64,000 nt of DNA from Bin5 sp965221345 (GCA_965221345.1 CBDCSD010000002.1:1736001-1800000), one strand, 5' to 3'. Shown: positions 8,896 through 18,427, counted from the first letter of the stretch. Notes: generated from the sequence alone by a model not told the origin. Numbers and translations: made by a program.

Positions 8896-9954
8896 ATGAA
8901 AATTCTCGTAACCGGCGGCACGGGCCGGGTTGGCGCCAATCTGGTCACACGTCTGCTGGCCAAGGGTCACGACATTCGTACGCTTGTCTATCCTGGTGAC
9001 GCCAGTCGCGCCCATAAGTTGGATGCCTTCGCCAACGTGGAAACGGTGACGGGCGATCTGCGTAACCTCGAGGATGTCCGCCGGGCTGTCCAGGGAGTTG
9101 ACGTCATCTACCACCTGGCCGCAGCCTTCGGTGGTCCCTTCGACAATCGTCAGTATTTGGACATCAACGCCATGGGAACGCTCAATCTGCTGGAGAGCGT
9201 ACGCACGGAGTGCCCCAACCTCCACCGCTTCGTTTACGCCTGTACCGAGGCCATCTACTGGCGGCTTGAGGAATATGGCCGCTACTTTGAAGAGCCGATA
9301 ACTGAAGACATGGTAGCCCGCTATCACCAGATGCCCTACTTTCTCACCAAATGGATCGGTGAGGAACTGGCCATGGCATACTATTACCAATACGATGTGC
9401 CGGCGACCTCATTTCGCTTTGCCACTATCATCGAGCCGAGTGAGTTCTTCAACGAGGCCGGCCTGCCCCAGCGTCTGGCCTTCAGCACCGACTACGAGCG
9501 CCTCAAGACCATGAAAAGCGACGACCCGGAATCGCAGGCGATCATCGACGACCTCGTCTCCCAGTGGACCGGCGAAGATCAACTCCTACTCAGTCGCAAC
9601 CCCAACGGGGTCCCCCAAAAGCAGCATTTCTGCGATGTGCGCGATATCGCCCGCGGCCTGGTCCTGGGCATCGAAAAAGAGGAAGCCGTCGGCGAGGAGT
9701 TCTCGTTGGGCGGATCCGCCATCATCGATTGGGGAGAGGCTGTCCCCTGGCTGGCCGAACGCTACGGCGTTGGTTACGCGGACGCACGCCTGCCAATGGC
9801 AAACTATTTCACGCTCGATCTGACAAAAATTCAAACTCTCCTCGGTTATGAGCCCAAACATGATCTCGTCAGTATAGTCGAGACCGCCGAAGCGATCCGC
9901 CGCGGTGAGGAAACCGATGTAGTCCCAACCGGTGTACGCTACGGAGACAGCTGA
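8896..9954 (+). CDS. NAD-dependent epimerase/dehydratase (extended SDR), paralogue 2
   Basis: 352 residues, the same length as paralogue 1 and very similar throughout, including the GGTGRVGANLV nucleotide site and Tyr148/Lys152 of the YxxxK motif. The ATG follows a GGAAAGG-type ribosome site. Differences gather around residues 125-130 and 195-215, which could alter substrate fit. It is followed after 65 nt by the first enolase-superfamily gene, so it is the better candidate for the operon partner of those dehydratases. Oxidation of an aldose or uronate is plausible but not provable here. Confidence 0.83.
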   Translation: MKILVTGGTGRVGANLVTRLLAKGHDIRTLVYPGDASRAHKLDAFANVETVTGDLRNLEDVRRAVQGVDVIYHLAAAFGGPFDNRQYLDINAMGTLNLLESVRTECPNLHRFVYACTEAIYWRLEEYGRYFEEPITEDMVARYHQMPYFLTKWIGEELAMAYYYQYDVPATSFRFATIIEPSEFFNEAGLPQRLAFSTDYERLKTMKSDDPESQAIIDDLVSQWTGEDQLLLSRNPNGVPQKQHFCDVRDIARGLVLGIEKEEAVGEEFSLGGSAIIDWGEAVPWLAERYGVGYADARLPMANYFTLDLTKIQTLLGYEPKHDLVSIVETAEAIRRGEETDVVPTGVRYGDS

Positions 9955-10019
9955 AGCGCACTCCCTTCTGCTCGTCCTGAAGGGGCGCTCGTTATCCAGA
10001 AATAGGAGAAAGAATCTTG

Positions 10020-11162
10020 ATGAACAGTGCCACAATCTCCGCAATCGAGTGGGGCACACTTGTAGGCCGGCGGCCCCGCCAGGCCGGCTGCAACTCCCGC
10101 GGGGCCGTTCACGGCCAGGATGTACAAGTGCCTCTGGCGCGTATCACCACTTCAGATGGATCCTCCGGGTTCGGCGCCTGCCGCCCCTTTTCCCAAAGAG
10201 AAGCGGAATCGTTTCTCGGCGACCGCCTGGACGATCTGATTGCCCCCGGAGTTGGCGTCGCCCCGCGAGCCGCCTCCTTGGAATGCCCGCTCTGGGACCT
10301 GCTGGGTAATCGCACCGGCCGCCCCGTCTACTGCCTCTTGGCGGAAACAGCCGGCAAGACAGTTTCCGAGCAACTGCGCGTACCCTGCTACGACACTTCT
10401 CTCTATATTGATGACCTGCATCTGACGACCGACGAAGAGGGTGCAGCCCTCATTGCCTCCGAAGCCCGCTTCGGCTATGAGCATGGGCATCGATCCTTCA
10501 AAATTAAAGTGGGCCGCGGCGCGCGTCATATGCCCCTGCTGGAAGGCAATCGCCGCGATGTCGCCGTCATCAGGGCCGTGCGCGCTGCGGTCGGCGCCGA
10601 CGCCACCTTACTGATCGATGCCAATAATGGCTATAATCTCAACATTGCCAAACAGATTCTGACTGAGACTGCCGACTGCAACCTCTTCTGGCTCGAAGAA
10701 GCCTTTCACGAAGACGGCGTGCTCTACGAGGATCTGCAAGCCTGGATCGAACGCGAAGGACTGTCGGTCCACATTGCCGACGGCGAGGGCCAGGCCTCTC
10801 CCCTGCTGCTGGAATTCGCCCGCGATGGCTTCGTTGACATCATTCAATACGATATTTTCAGCTATGGCATTACCAACTGGCTGGAGACCGGCGCCCGCCT
10901 GGACGGTTGGAACGTGAGAACAGCGCCGCATCACTACGGGCGCCACGTAGGCAACTATGTCTCCGGCCATCTGGCCGCGGCCGTCGATGGCTTTTTATTC
11001 ATCGAGTGGGACGAGGTCTCCACGCCGGGGCTGGACGGATCAGCCTACCAGGTGAACGAGGGGCAGGTACTCTTGCCGGACGCCCCTGGCTTCGGGCTGA
11101 CGCTTGATGAAGAATTCTTCCAGCAGGCCGTTGCCGCCAACGGCTTTGCAGTGCGCCAGTAG
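10020..11162 (+). CDS. Enolase-superfamily protein (mandelate racemase-like), paralogue 1
   Basis: 380 residues from the ATG at 10020, which matches the start of the paralogue downstream. A TTG three bases earlier is closer to the AGGAG ribosome site and is an alternative. Superfamily features: KxK (Lys161, Lys163) in FKIKVG, Asp200 in LIDANNGY, Glu226 in WLEEAF, a glutamate in ADGEG, and APHHYG as the C-terminal histidine motif. It would abstract a proton alpha to a carboxylate and dehydrate or racemise an acid sugar. A long insertion with RGARHMPLLEGNRRD after the KxK marks an uncommon subgroup also present in the next gene. Confidence 0.82.
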   Translation: MNSATISAIEWGTLVGRRPRQAGCNSRGAVHGQDVQVPLARITTSDGSSGFGACRPFSQREAESFLGDRLDDLIAPGVGVAPRAASLECPLWDLLGNRTGRPVYCLLAETAGKTVSEQLRVPCYDTSLYIDDLHLTTDEEGAALIASEARFGYEHGHRSFKIKVGRGARHMPLLEGNRRDVAVIRAVRAAVGADATLLIDANNGYNLNIAKQILTETADCNLFWLEEAFHEDGVLYEDLQAWIEREGLSVHIADGEGQASPLLLEFARDGFVDIIQYDIFSYGITNWLETGARLDGWNVRTAPHHYGRHVGNYVSGHLAAAVDGFLFIEWDEVSTPGLDGSAYQVNEGQVLLPDAPGFGLTLDEEFFQQAVAANGFAVRQ

Positions 11163-11311
11163 CGGATGTCCCCAGGTTGTTGGGGAATCCGGCAGGGCTT
11201 TCTGCATGTGTTATGTGTTTCACCGCCTACAGCGCGCCGCTGAATTGGCGTAGGCGCACAATCTTTCCTACAATTTCTGAGAGTTAAACAGGACGTCCAG
11301 GAGTTACCCAG

Positions 11312-12457
11312 ATGCGCAATGCGCGTATTGCCGCAATCGAATCCGGGACCCTCATCGGCCGGCGGCCCCGCCTTGCCGGGTTCAACGCCCGCAAAAAGAG
11401 CGACCACGGCCGGGAAGCGAAGGTCTCACTGGCGCGCGTTACAACCGCAGATGGGATTTCGGGGTTTGGCGTCAGTCGTCTCACCCGCCAACAGGCCCAG
11501 CTGCTTCTCGGTCTGCAGCTGGACGAACTCATCAACGTTGAGAATGGCGTCAATCAGGCAGCCTTCCCCCTGGAGTATCCACTCTGGGATCTACTGGGCC
11601 AGCGCGCCGGCCGCCCTGTCTACGAGGTCCTGGCCGAGCGCGCCGGTAATAACCTGACCGGGCCGCTGCGCGTACCCTGCTACGACACCACGCTGCTGAT
11701 TGACGACCTGCACCTACCCACCGACGAAGAAGGCGCTGCCCTGATCGCCTCGGAGGCTCGACTCGGCTATGAGCAGGGCCATCGTGCCTTTAAGATCAAA
11801 GTTGGCCGCGGCGCCCGGCACATGCCACTTTTGGAAGGCAATCGCCGTGACATAGCCGTGATCCGGGCTGTGCGCGCCGCGGTCGGCCCCGACGCCGCCA
11901 TCCTTATAGATGCCAATAATGGCTATACTCTCAACATAGCCAAACATATTCTGACCGAAACCGCCGACTGCAACGTCTACTGGCTGGAGGAGGCCTTCCA
12001 CGAGGATGATGAACTGTATGATGATCTGCATGCCTGGATCGAGCGGGAGGGGCTGTCCGTGCTCATCGCCGACGGCGAAGGGTCGGCCTCGCCTCACCTT
12101 CTGGACTACGCACGCAGAGGGATCGTCGACGTCATTCAGTACGACATCTTCTCCTATGGCATGACAAAATGGCTGGAAACAGCTCCCAAACTGGATGCCT
12201 GGAACGTGCGCACAGCGCCTCATCACTACGGGGCCCATCTGGGAAACTTTGTCTCCGGCCACTTGGCCGCCGCCGTTGATGGCTTTGCCTTTGTCGAGTG
12301 GGACGAACTCTCCACGCCGGGGCTGGACAGTTCCGCCTACACAGTCGAAGAGGGACATGTTTGTCTTCCGGACGCGCCCGGCTTCGGTTTGAAGCTGGAC
12401 GAGAGCCTCTTTCAACAAGCCGTGGCCGCTAACGGTTATGTAATCACGGCCATATAA
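11312..12457 (+). CDS. Enolase-superfamily protein (mandelate racemase-like), paralogue 2
   Basis: 381 residues, a tandem duplicate of the preceding gene with the same motifs (KIKVG, IDANNGY, WLEEAF, ADGEG, APHHYG). The ATG follows a CAGGAG site. Conservation is strongest from the KxK to the C-terminal histidine and weaker in the N-terminal capping domain (residues 20-110), the part that sets substrate specificity in this superfamily. The two copies may therefore use different acid sugars. The last codons lie inside a 14-bp tandem repeat that continues beyond the stop. Confidence 0.83.
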   Translation: MRNARIAAIESGTLIGRRPRLAGFNARKKSDHGREAKVSLARVTTADGISGFGVSRLTRQQAQLLLGLQLDELINVENGVNQAAFPLEYPLWDLLGQRAGRPVYEVLAERAGNNLTGPLRVPCYDTTLLIDDLHLPTDEEGAALIASEARLGYEQGHRAFKIKVGRGARHMPLLEGNRRDIAVIRAVRAAVGPDAAILIDANNGYTLNIAKHILTETADCNVYWLEEAFHEDDELYDDLHAWIEREGLSVLIADGEGSASPHLLDYARRGIVDVIQYDIFSYGMTKWLETAPKLDAWNVRTAPHHYGAHLGNFVSGHLAAAVDGFAFVEWDELSTPGLDSSAYTVEEGHVCLPDAPGFGLKLDESLFQQAVAANGYVITAI

Positions 12458-12495
12458 TCACGGCCAAGCAATCACGGCCATGTAGTGACGGCCAT
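12440..12495. repeat. 14-bp tandem repeat (4 units) spanning a stop codon
   Basis: Four consecutive 14-nt units of form rtAATCACGGCCAT (12440, 12454, 12468, 12482) with few differences. The first unit codes the last residues of the enolase paralogue and the second contains its TAA stop (12455-12457). The rest lie in the 117-nt gap before glyQS. A similar arrangement occurs at 17413-17460. Confidence 0.9.
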
Positions 12496-12574
12496 GTAGT
12501 CAATAGAAAAAATACAAACCATCTTTCAGTGACCGAGAACGGCTGGTTACGAGCCGCTACCAACGAGTTGAACA

Positions 12575-15500
12575 ATGCCTGATATCCCCTCAATGCAGGA
12601 AACGATGCGTCGTCTGCACGAATACTGGGCCGCGCGCGGTTGCCAGATCTGGCAGCCCCACAGCGAAAAACTTGGCGCCGGCACCATGAACCCTGCCACC
12701 GTTCTGCGCGTGCTCGGGCCCGAGCCGTGGAACGTCGCCTACGTCGAGCCTTCCTTTCGCGCCGATGACGGCCGTTACGCCGAAAATCCCAACCGCATGC
12801 AAATGCACACCCAATATCAGGTGCTGCTCAAACCGGACCCGGGAAACCCTCAGGAACTCTATCTGAGTAGCCTGGAGGCCATTGGCCTCGAACGCGACCG
12901 GCACGACATACGCTTTGTCGAAGACAACTGGGAGTCGCCTGCTCTGGGAGCGTGGGGTCTCGGCTGGGAAGTCTGGCTCGACGGCCAGGAGATCACACAG
13001 TTCACCTATTTCCAACAGGCCGGAGGCGTTAGTCTGGACCCCGTCAGCGTGGAGATCACCTATGGGCTGGAGCGGATCATCATGTATCTCCAGCAGCGGA
13101 CCGAAGTCTGGTCGATCGACTTCGATGGCGTCCACACCTATGGCGAGATCTATCGTCAGCAGGAAATCGAACATTGTATCTATAACTTCGAGTTGGCCGA
13201 CGTCGAGCGCCAACGGACACTATGCGATCTCTACAACGCCGAGGCCGAGGCCTGCATCGAGCGCGGCCTCGTTGCGCCCGCCCACGACTATGTGCTGCGC
13301 CAGAGCCAAGCCTTTAACATCCTGGACACACGAGGAGCTATCGGCGTTACCGAACGGGCCAAATTCTTTGCCGCAATGCGCAGCCAGGCACGCCGCATAT
13401 CGGAATTGTACGTGGAACAGCGGATGCGGGAGGAATATCCGTGGCTGGACGGCAACGGAGAGTCTGCCGAGGACAAAGGGAAAAGCGTAGCAAAAGACAT
13501 CTCTTCTGTTCACGTGTCCGAGCCACAGTCTCTCCTCATTGAATTGGGCAGCGAGGAGCTGCCCGCGGCCGATGTGCCTGTGGGCATCCAGCAAATGGAG
13601 TTGCGGCTGCGCGACCTGCTGGAAAAGGCGCGACTGACATACGGCGCCCTTACCGTCTCCGGTACGCCGCGCCGGCTGGTGGCACTGGTGCAGGACCTGA
13701 CCCCCCGCCAGCAGGATGAGATCGTCGAACGCAGGGGGCCGCCCGCGCAGCGCGCCTTCGATGCCGACGGCCAACCGACCAAAGCAGCCGTTGGCTTCGC
13801 CCGCGGCCAGGGCGTCCAGCCCTCAGATCTGGAAGTGCGTGGCAACTATGTCTACGCCGTGACCAGCCTGCAGGGCGAGCAAACCTCAGCCGTGCTGCCC
13901 CAACTTATCGAAGATCTACTTGAAGGAATGCAGTGGGGCAGGACAATGCGCTGGAACAGCAGCAACAAGAGCTACCCTCGCCCTTTGCGTTGGATCGTCG
14001 CGCTCTACGGGCCGGAGGTCGTTCCCGTATCATGGGCGCATGTCACCGGCGGGCGGGTCAGCCGCGGGCCCCGTTTTCGCGATGCGCGGGCGCGCCTACC
14101 CGCCGGCGAGTTTACCACATTTAACATTTCCGATGCCGACAGCTACTTCGAAGCCGCGGCCGCCCAAGGCATTCAGCTACGCCGCGAAGATCGCCGCAGC
14201 CTGATCGCTGCTGCCGTGCAGGAAGTTGCCGCCCGCGCCGGTTCCATCGAAACGGCAGGCGGCGGCCCTCTCCCGCGTGGCACCTACGAGTGGGGGCCTG
14301 ACGAGGAACTTCTGGAAGAGGTCACCGATCTTGTCGAAGCGCCCCAGGCCGTTATCGGCTCCTTCGAACAGCGCTTCCTGGACCTCCCCCAACCGATACT
14401 GACCGCGGTGATGAAAAAGCACCAACGCTACTTCCCGGTCGTGGCCAAGTCCTCAGAAGAGGACGGCACCTCCACTTTGGCGCCCCGATTTATCACTATA
14501 GCCAATTCCGACGAACTGGACCATCCCGACGTAGTGCGCCAGGGCAATGAGGGCGTCATCCGCGCCCGCTACGCCGATGCCGAATTCTTCTTTCGGAAAG
14601 ATACTGCCAAGCCCCTCGACACCTTTACCCAACGTCTGGCTACCCTCACATTCCACGCCAAACTCGGCTCGATGCTCGAGAAAGCGGCTCGCCTACAAAC
14701 GCTGACCCCCCAGATCGCACAGATGCTCGGGAGCAGCGAGGAGGAGGTAGAGACCTCTCGCCAGGCCGCCGCGCTCTGTAAGGCGGACCTGGTTACCTCC
14801 ATGGTGGTCGAAATGACCAGCCTGCAAGGGGCAATGGGCGAAATCTACGCCCTGAAAAGCGGCGAACCACCACCGGTGGCACAGGCGATCCGGGAGCACT
14901 ACCTGCCCCGCTTCGACGGCGACTCCATACCCAAGAGCGCGGCCGGCCTTGCCCTGAGCCTTGCCGACAAACTCGATAGCCTGGTCGGACTCTTTGGTGT
15001 CGGCGTGACGCCCAGCGGCAGTGCCGATCCCTTTGGTCTACGCCGCGCCGCTTTGGGAATCGTGAACGCGCTGACCCTTGGCAAAATTTCATTCGATTTG
15101 ACAGTCGCCCTGGAGCAAGCGGCCTCACTCTATGGAGGGCTTCTGTCTGACGCAGCCGTTTCAAGTGCTAGGGAGTTCATCATTCGACGACTGCAAGGAA
15201 AACTACGGGAACTGGGCCATCGCCCCGATGTCGTGGACGCCGTGCTGGCCGCACGCGGGGATGATCCCTTTGCGGCCGTCGGAACTGTCCACCATCTTGC
15301 CGCGGCCGTCGTCTCACCTGATTGGGACGAGGCCTTCACCGCCTACGCCCGTTGCGCCCGCATCGTGCGCGACATTAGACACCAACTGCCCCTGCATCCC
15401 ACTGCCTACCAGGAGAAAGTGGAGTACGAGTTGCATAGCGCTTGCGAAAGCGCAGAAGCGAAACTGGAGGGAGCCGAGGATACTGCTGAGTCGCTGGGGC

Positions 15501-15661
15501 AGGTTCTGGCCGACTTGACCGCGCCGATCAACAGCTTCTTTGAAGCCGTGCTCGTCAACGCAGAAGAGGAGGAGGTGCGCCTGGCCCGCCAAGCCCTGGT
15601 CCAGCGGATCGCCCTACTCCCCGCGCCGGTCGCCGACCTGAGCCGCCTGCAAGGTTTCTGA
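12575..15661 (+). CDS. glyQS: Glycyl-tRNA synthetase, fused alpha and beta subunits
   Basis: 1028 residues. Residues 1 to about 290 are the alpha (GlyQ) catalytic subunit, with QPHSEKLGAGTMNPAT, VAYVEPSFRADDGRY and the class II segment EITQFTYFQQAGG. A charged linker follows (about 290-315). Then comes the beta (GlyS) subunit starting LLIELGSEELPA, with AVMKKHQRYFPV in the middle and a C-terminal anticodon-binding helical region. The enzyme charges tRNA-Gly. In most bacteria of this type the two subunits are separate genes; fused forms are known in chlamydiae and some other lineages. It is a single uninterrupted frame. No T-box leader is visible upstream. Confidence 0.95.
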   Translation: MPDIPSMQETMRRLHEYWAARGCQIWQPHSEKLGAGTMNPATVLRVLGPEPWNVAYVEPSFRADDGRYAENPNRMQMHTQYQVLLKPDPGNPQELYLSSLEAIGLERDRHDIRFVEDNWESPALGAWGLGWEVWLDGQEITQFTYFQQAGGVSLDPVSVEITYGLERIIMYLQQRTEVWSIDFDGVHTYGEIYRQQEIEHCIYNFELADVERQRTLCDLYNAEAEACIERGLVAPAHDYVLRQSQAFNILDTRGAIGVTERAKFFAAMRSQARRISELYVEQRMREEYPWLDGNGESAEDKGKSVAKDISSVHVSEPQSLLIELGSEELPAADVPVGIQQMELRLRDLLEKARLTYGALTVSGTPRRLVALVQDLTPRQQDEIVERRGPPAQRAFDADGQPTKAAVGFARGQGVQPSDLEVRGNYVYAVTSLQGEQTSAVLPQLIEDLLEGMQWGRTMRWNSSNKSYPRPLRWIVALYGPEVVPVSWAHVTGGRVSRGPRFRDARARLPAGEFTTFNISDADSYFEAAAAQGIQLRREDRRSLIAAAVQEVAARAGSIETAGGGPLPRGTYEWGPDEELLEEVTDLVEAPQAVIGSFEQRFLDLPQPILTAVMKKHQRYFPVVAKSSEEDGTSTLAPRFITIANSDELDHPDVVRQGNEGVIRARYADAEFFFRKDTAKPLDTFTQRLATLTFHAKLGSMLEKAARLQTLTPQIAQMLGSSEEEVETSRQAAALCKADLVTSMVVEMTSLQGAMGEIYALKSGEPPPVAQAIREHYLPRFDGDSIPKSAAGLALSLADKLDSLVGLFGVGVTPSGSADPFGLRRAALGIVNALTLGKISFDLTVALEQAASLYGGLLSDAAVSSAREFIIRRLQGKLRELGHRPDVVDAVLAARGDDPFAAVGTVHHLAAAVVSPDWDEAFTAYARCARIVRDIRHQLPLHPTAYQEKVEYELHSACESAEAKLEGAEDTAESLGQVLADLTAPINSFFEAVLVNAEEEEVRLARQALVQRIALLPAPVADLSRLQGF

Positions 15662-15781
15662 TCGTCTGACTCACAGTTCCTTAGTTCAACAGATGGGTTG
15701 AGTCTGCTGTTTGCATGACCGCTTTCGATGGCCGGAACCGCCAAGAGACCGAAATATGACACAGAAGGAGAGAAGAGAGTA

Positions 15782-16582
15782 ATGAATACGCACTATCTTG
15801 CAGATGAGAAAGTCAGCGAAGAGCAACTTGGCGCCTGGGTGGACCAGTTCAACCGTGAGGGATGCCTCTTCCTGCGCAATGTGCTGCCGCTGGACTGGAC
15901 CTCTGAACTGCGCTCCGACCTGGAAAGGTCGTTGCGAGATAATCCCAATGGGCTGAACAACAAGAGTCATCGCGCCCACCTGGCCCACCGCATGTTCGAG
16001 ACCAGTGCCGCCAATCTACGCCTGTTCGACGTGGAGCCGATGATCTCCTTGGCCGAAGCGATCATCGGCCCGGACTGCCACGTCATCCACAACAACTCCT
16101 TCATTTCTCCCCCTGGCGGGGGCCTGGATGGCTGGCACCAGGATGATCGGCCCCATTTTATCGTCACTGACGGCAGTGCCCCTGCAAATGTGCAACTGCC
16201 CGCTCTCTTCTTCACTGCCAACTACTACCTCACCGACGTCACCGAAGTCGAGCACGGCGGCACAGAAGTCATTCCTGGCTCGCATCTATTCGGGGCCAGC
16301 CCGCCGCGGCAGTTGGACGGCACAGAGTGGGAAGAACGCATCCGCTACAATCTGGGACTGGCGGGCAGCGTGGTCCTGTTCAACAACCAGGTCTGGCACC
16401 GGGGCGGTCCCAACCGTACTCAGCGCACACGCTTCATCACGCAAGTTACCTACGCCCGGCGAATCATCGGGCATAAGTACTACCCGTTCATGAACTACAG
16501 CATGCCTGACCACGTCTATGCCGGCGCCGATGACAGGCTGCTGCGGCTTCTCGGATTTTTGCCACACGGCGCTTATGGGTAA
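15782..16582 (+). CDS. Phytanoyl-CoA dioxygenase (PhyH) family protein
   Basis: 266 residues from the ATG at 15782, which has an AGGAGAG site; the frame extends upstream without support. Fe(II)/2-oxoglutarate oxygenase fold with the facial triad His119-x-Asp121 (GWHQDDR) and distal His206 (QVWHRGGPN), followed by an arginine (RTQRTRF) suited to 2-oxoglutarate. It would hydroxylate a small substrate. The family is large in this kind of genome, and the substrate cannot be inferred. The SDR gene follows 67 nt downstream and may oxidise the product. Confidence 0.85.
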   Translation: MNTHYLADEKVSEEQLGAWVDQFNREGCLFLRNVLPLDWTSELRSDLERSLRDNPNGLNNKSHRAHLAHRMFETSAANLRLFDVEPMISLAEAIIGPDCHVIHNNSFISPPGGGLDGWHQDDRPHFIVTDGSAPANVQLPALFFTANYYLTDVTEVEHGGTEVIPGSHLFGASPPRQLDGTEWEERIRYNLGLAGSVVLFNNQVWHRGGPNRTQRTRFITQVTYARRIIGHKYYPFMNYSMPDHVYAGADDRLLRLLGFLPHGAYG

Positions 16583-16649
16583 CCGCGGGTGACGGGCGGG
16601 GCCGCGGCCCATCCTCGACCATGGTTGTCGAAAAAATGAGGATTCGAAG

Positions 16650-17426
16650 ATGAAAGGAATCGCTGGCAAGCGGGTCTTTGTATCCGCCGCGGCCGGGGGA
16701 ATAGGGCTGGTTATGGCCCATCGTTTTCTGCAGGCAGGCGCACGTGTGCATGTCTGTGACGTAGACGAAGCCGCACTGGCGCAGCTTGATGGTTCCACCG
16801 ACCGGCTGTCCGGCGCCTGCGCCGATGTGGCCGACCCAGGACAGATGGAAGCGGTTTTTCGAGCTGTCGCACATGAACTGGGCGGGCTGGATGTGCTGGT
16901 GAACAACGCCGGCATCTCCGGCCCAACTGCAGACGCCGAAAGCATCGCGCCGGCCGACTGGCAGCGCACGATAGATGTGAATCTGAATGGAGCATTCTAC
17001 TGCTCACGCCTGGCCATACCCTTGCTCAAAGCGAGCGGCGGCGGCTCGATCATTAACATCGCCTCCACGGCCGGCCTGTATGGCTACCCTCTGCGTGCCC
17101 CCTACGCCGCCTCCAAATGGGCGCTGATCGGCCTGACCAAGACTCTGGCCATGGAACTGGGACCCTTCGGAATTCGAGTCAATGCTGTCTGCCCCGGCAC
17201 CGTCGAAGGTCCACGCATCGACGGCGTGATCGCCGCAAAGGCCGCCGCCCGCGGCGTCAGCGCGGAGGAAATCAGGGCCGCCTATCGTGGGAAAAGCTCG
17301 TTGCGCACGCTGATAGCCGCGGACGATATCGCCGATACGGTCCTCTTTCTCTGTTCCGACAGCGGCGCCCGCATTGCTGGTCAGGCCCTGGCTGTCGACG
17401 GTCACACCGAAACGCTACGCATGTGA
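16650..17426 (+). CDS. Short-chain dehydrogenase/reductase
   Basis: 258 residues, classical SDR length. Cofactor-binding glycine motif AAAGGIGLVMAHRF at about 13-26 (the usual TGxxxGxG is AAAGGIG), NNAG with GIS after it, catalytic Ser in IASTAG, and Tyr152/Lys156 in PYAASKWA. The acidic residue after beta-2 (CDVDE) favours NAD over NADP. The C-terminal DGHTETLRM ends within a 16-bp triplicated sequence. It probably forms an operon with the PhyH-type oxygenase. Confidence 0.88.
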   Translation: MKGIAGKRVFVSAAAGGIGLVMAHRFLQAGARVHVCDVDEAALAQLDGSTDRLSGACADVADPGQMEAVFRAVAHELGGLDVLVNNAGISGPTADAESIAPADWQRTIDVNLNGAFYCSRLAIPLLKASGGGSIINIASTAGLYGYPLRAPYAASKWALIGLTKTLAMELGPFGIRVNAVCPGTVEGPRIDGVIAAKAAARGVSAEEIRAAYRGKSSLRTLIAADDIADTVLFLCSDSGARIAGQALAVDGHTETLRM

Positions 17427-17460
17427 GCCGCTACGCATGTGAGCCGCTACGCATGTGAGC
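17413..17460. repeat. Perfect 16-bp tandem triplication across a stop codon
   Basis: Three exact copies of CGCTACGCATGTGAGC (17413, 17429, 17445). The first copy holds the last codons of the SDR gene and its TGA stop. The other two repeat the same Leu-Arg-Met-stop tail in non-coding DNA. Perfect identity indicates recent slippage or active maintenance. Confidence 0.95.
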
Positions 17461-17612
17461 ACAGTGTGGCCCCGCCCCATGCCAACCTCGCCGGCAATCC
17501 TACCCATCCCCCAAATCCAAAAATCCCAGCTCAGACAACCGCTTGTCATGCCCTTCTTTATCTCTTGCACAAGCTCCCCACTGAAAACAAGAAACTAAAA
17601 ACTGGAAGTGGA

Positions 17613-17641
17613 TTGCTCTCCAGACCGGACTGTGTTATCAT
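17613..17641 (+). promoter_or_regulatory. Candidate sigma-70 promoter for rex
   Basis: TTGCTC (17613-17618) and TATCAT (17636-17641) are separated by 17 nt, upstream of rex by about 145 nt. The remaining 17461-17785 intergenic DNA shows no gene. A clear Rex operator (TTGTGA-N-TCACAA type) was looked for here and not found. Confidence 0.45.
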
Positions 17642-17785
17642 TAGTGAATTATTTCTCAGTCGGAAATGGGCCAAACAGGTATACGCGGCCCATCTGTCCA
17701 CTCAAGAGTCTGTGCCTGTTAGTGCTGACAGATTCCCGCAGACACTGTCAATTCGACCCTAACTGAGGAAAGCGACAACGTAACG

Positions 17786-18427
17786 GTGAAGGACGAAAGA
17801 GCGCCAGGGAAGGCTCCTATCCCTGACATCGTTATCGGACGACTGCCGGTCTATTTGCGGACCCTCCGCTTGTTGGCGGTTGAAGGGCGGGAAGTTACCT
17901 CCAGCCAGGAGTTGGGGGAGCATCTGGGTATCAGTTCCGCGCAGATTCGCAAGGATCTCAGCCACTTTGGTGAATTTGGCAAGCAAGGAACGGGATACAA
18001 CATCGCGTTCTTGTGCCAACAGCTACAGAAGATCCTCAACGTCGACAGGATTTGGCCGGTGATACTTGTGGGCGCCGGCTCCCTCGGAACGGCCATCGCC
18101 AACTACCAGGAGTTTGAATCGAGTGGCTTTCGCATCGTAACAGTCTTGGATGAGGACCCACAGAAAATCGGGCAGCCAATCGGAGATGGTTTGCGCATCG
18201 AGGATTTCGCCAACCTCAACCAGCAAGTTAAAGAGTCAAATGTGAAAATTGCCGTGATGGCTGTCCCTGCCCACGCCGCCCAGCGCGTCGCCAGTCAGCT
18301 TATCGAGGCGGGACTGAGCAGCATACTGTGTTACGCACCCATCACTCTGGCTGTCCCCTCGCACGTTCGCGTCGAATATATCGATCCGGTTGTCCACTTC
18401 CAGCATATGACCTACTATCTGCGTTGA
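17786..18427 (+). CDS. rex: Redox-sensing transcriptional repressor Rex
   Basis: 213 residues from GTG. Residues about 14-85 form the winged-helix DNA-binding domain, with the recognition segment SSAQIRKDLSHFGEFG and GTGYN after it. The NAD(H)-binding Rossmann domain begins with VGAGSLGTAIANY near residue 95. The C-terminal swapped helix ends VVHFQHMTYYLR. Rex represses fermentation, respiration and energy genes until NADH/NAD rises. It stands alone here between an SDR gene and rsmG, so its targets are probably elsewhere. Length and motifs are standard for the family. Confidence 0.95.
   Translation: MKDERAPGKAPIPDIVIGRLPVYLRTLRLLAVEGREVTSSQELGEHLGISSAQIRKDLSHFGEFGKQGTGYNIAFLCQQLQKILNVDRIWPVILVGAGSLGTAIANYQEFESSGFRIVTVLDEDPQKIGQPIGDGLRIEDFANLNQQVKESNVKIAVMAVPAHAAQRVASQLIEAGLSSILCYAPITLAVPSHVRVEYIDPVVHFQHMTYYLR

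Noticed and set aside
12458..12574. T-box riboswitch upstream of glyQS
   Set aside because: The gap is only 117 nt and mostly tandem repeat; no specifier stem or T-box sequence is present.
17461..17785. Rex operator for autoregulation
   Set aside because: No TTGTGA-type inverted site was found; weak partial matches are within chance.
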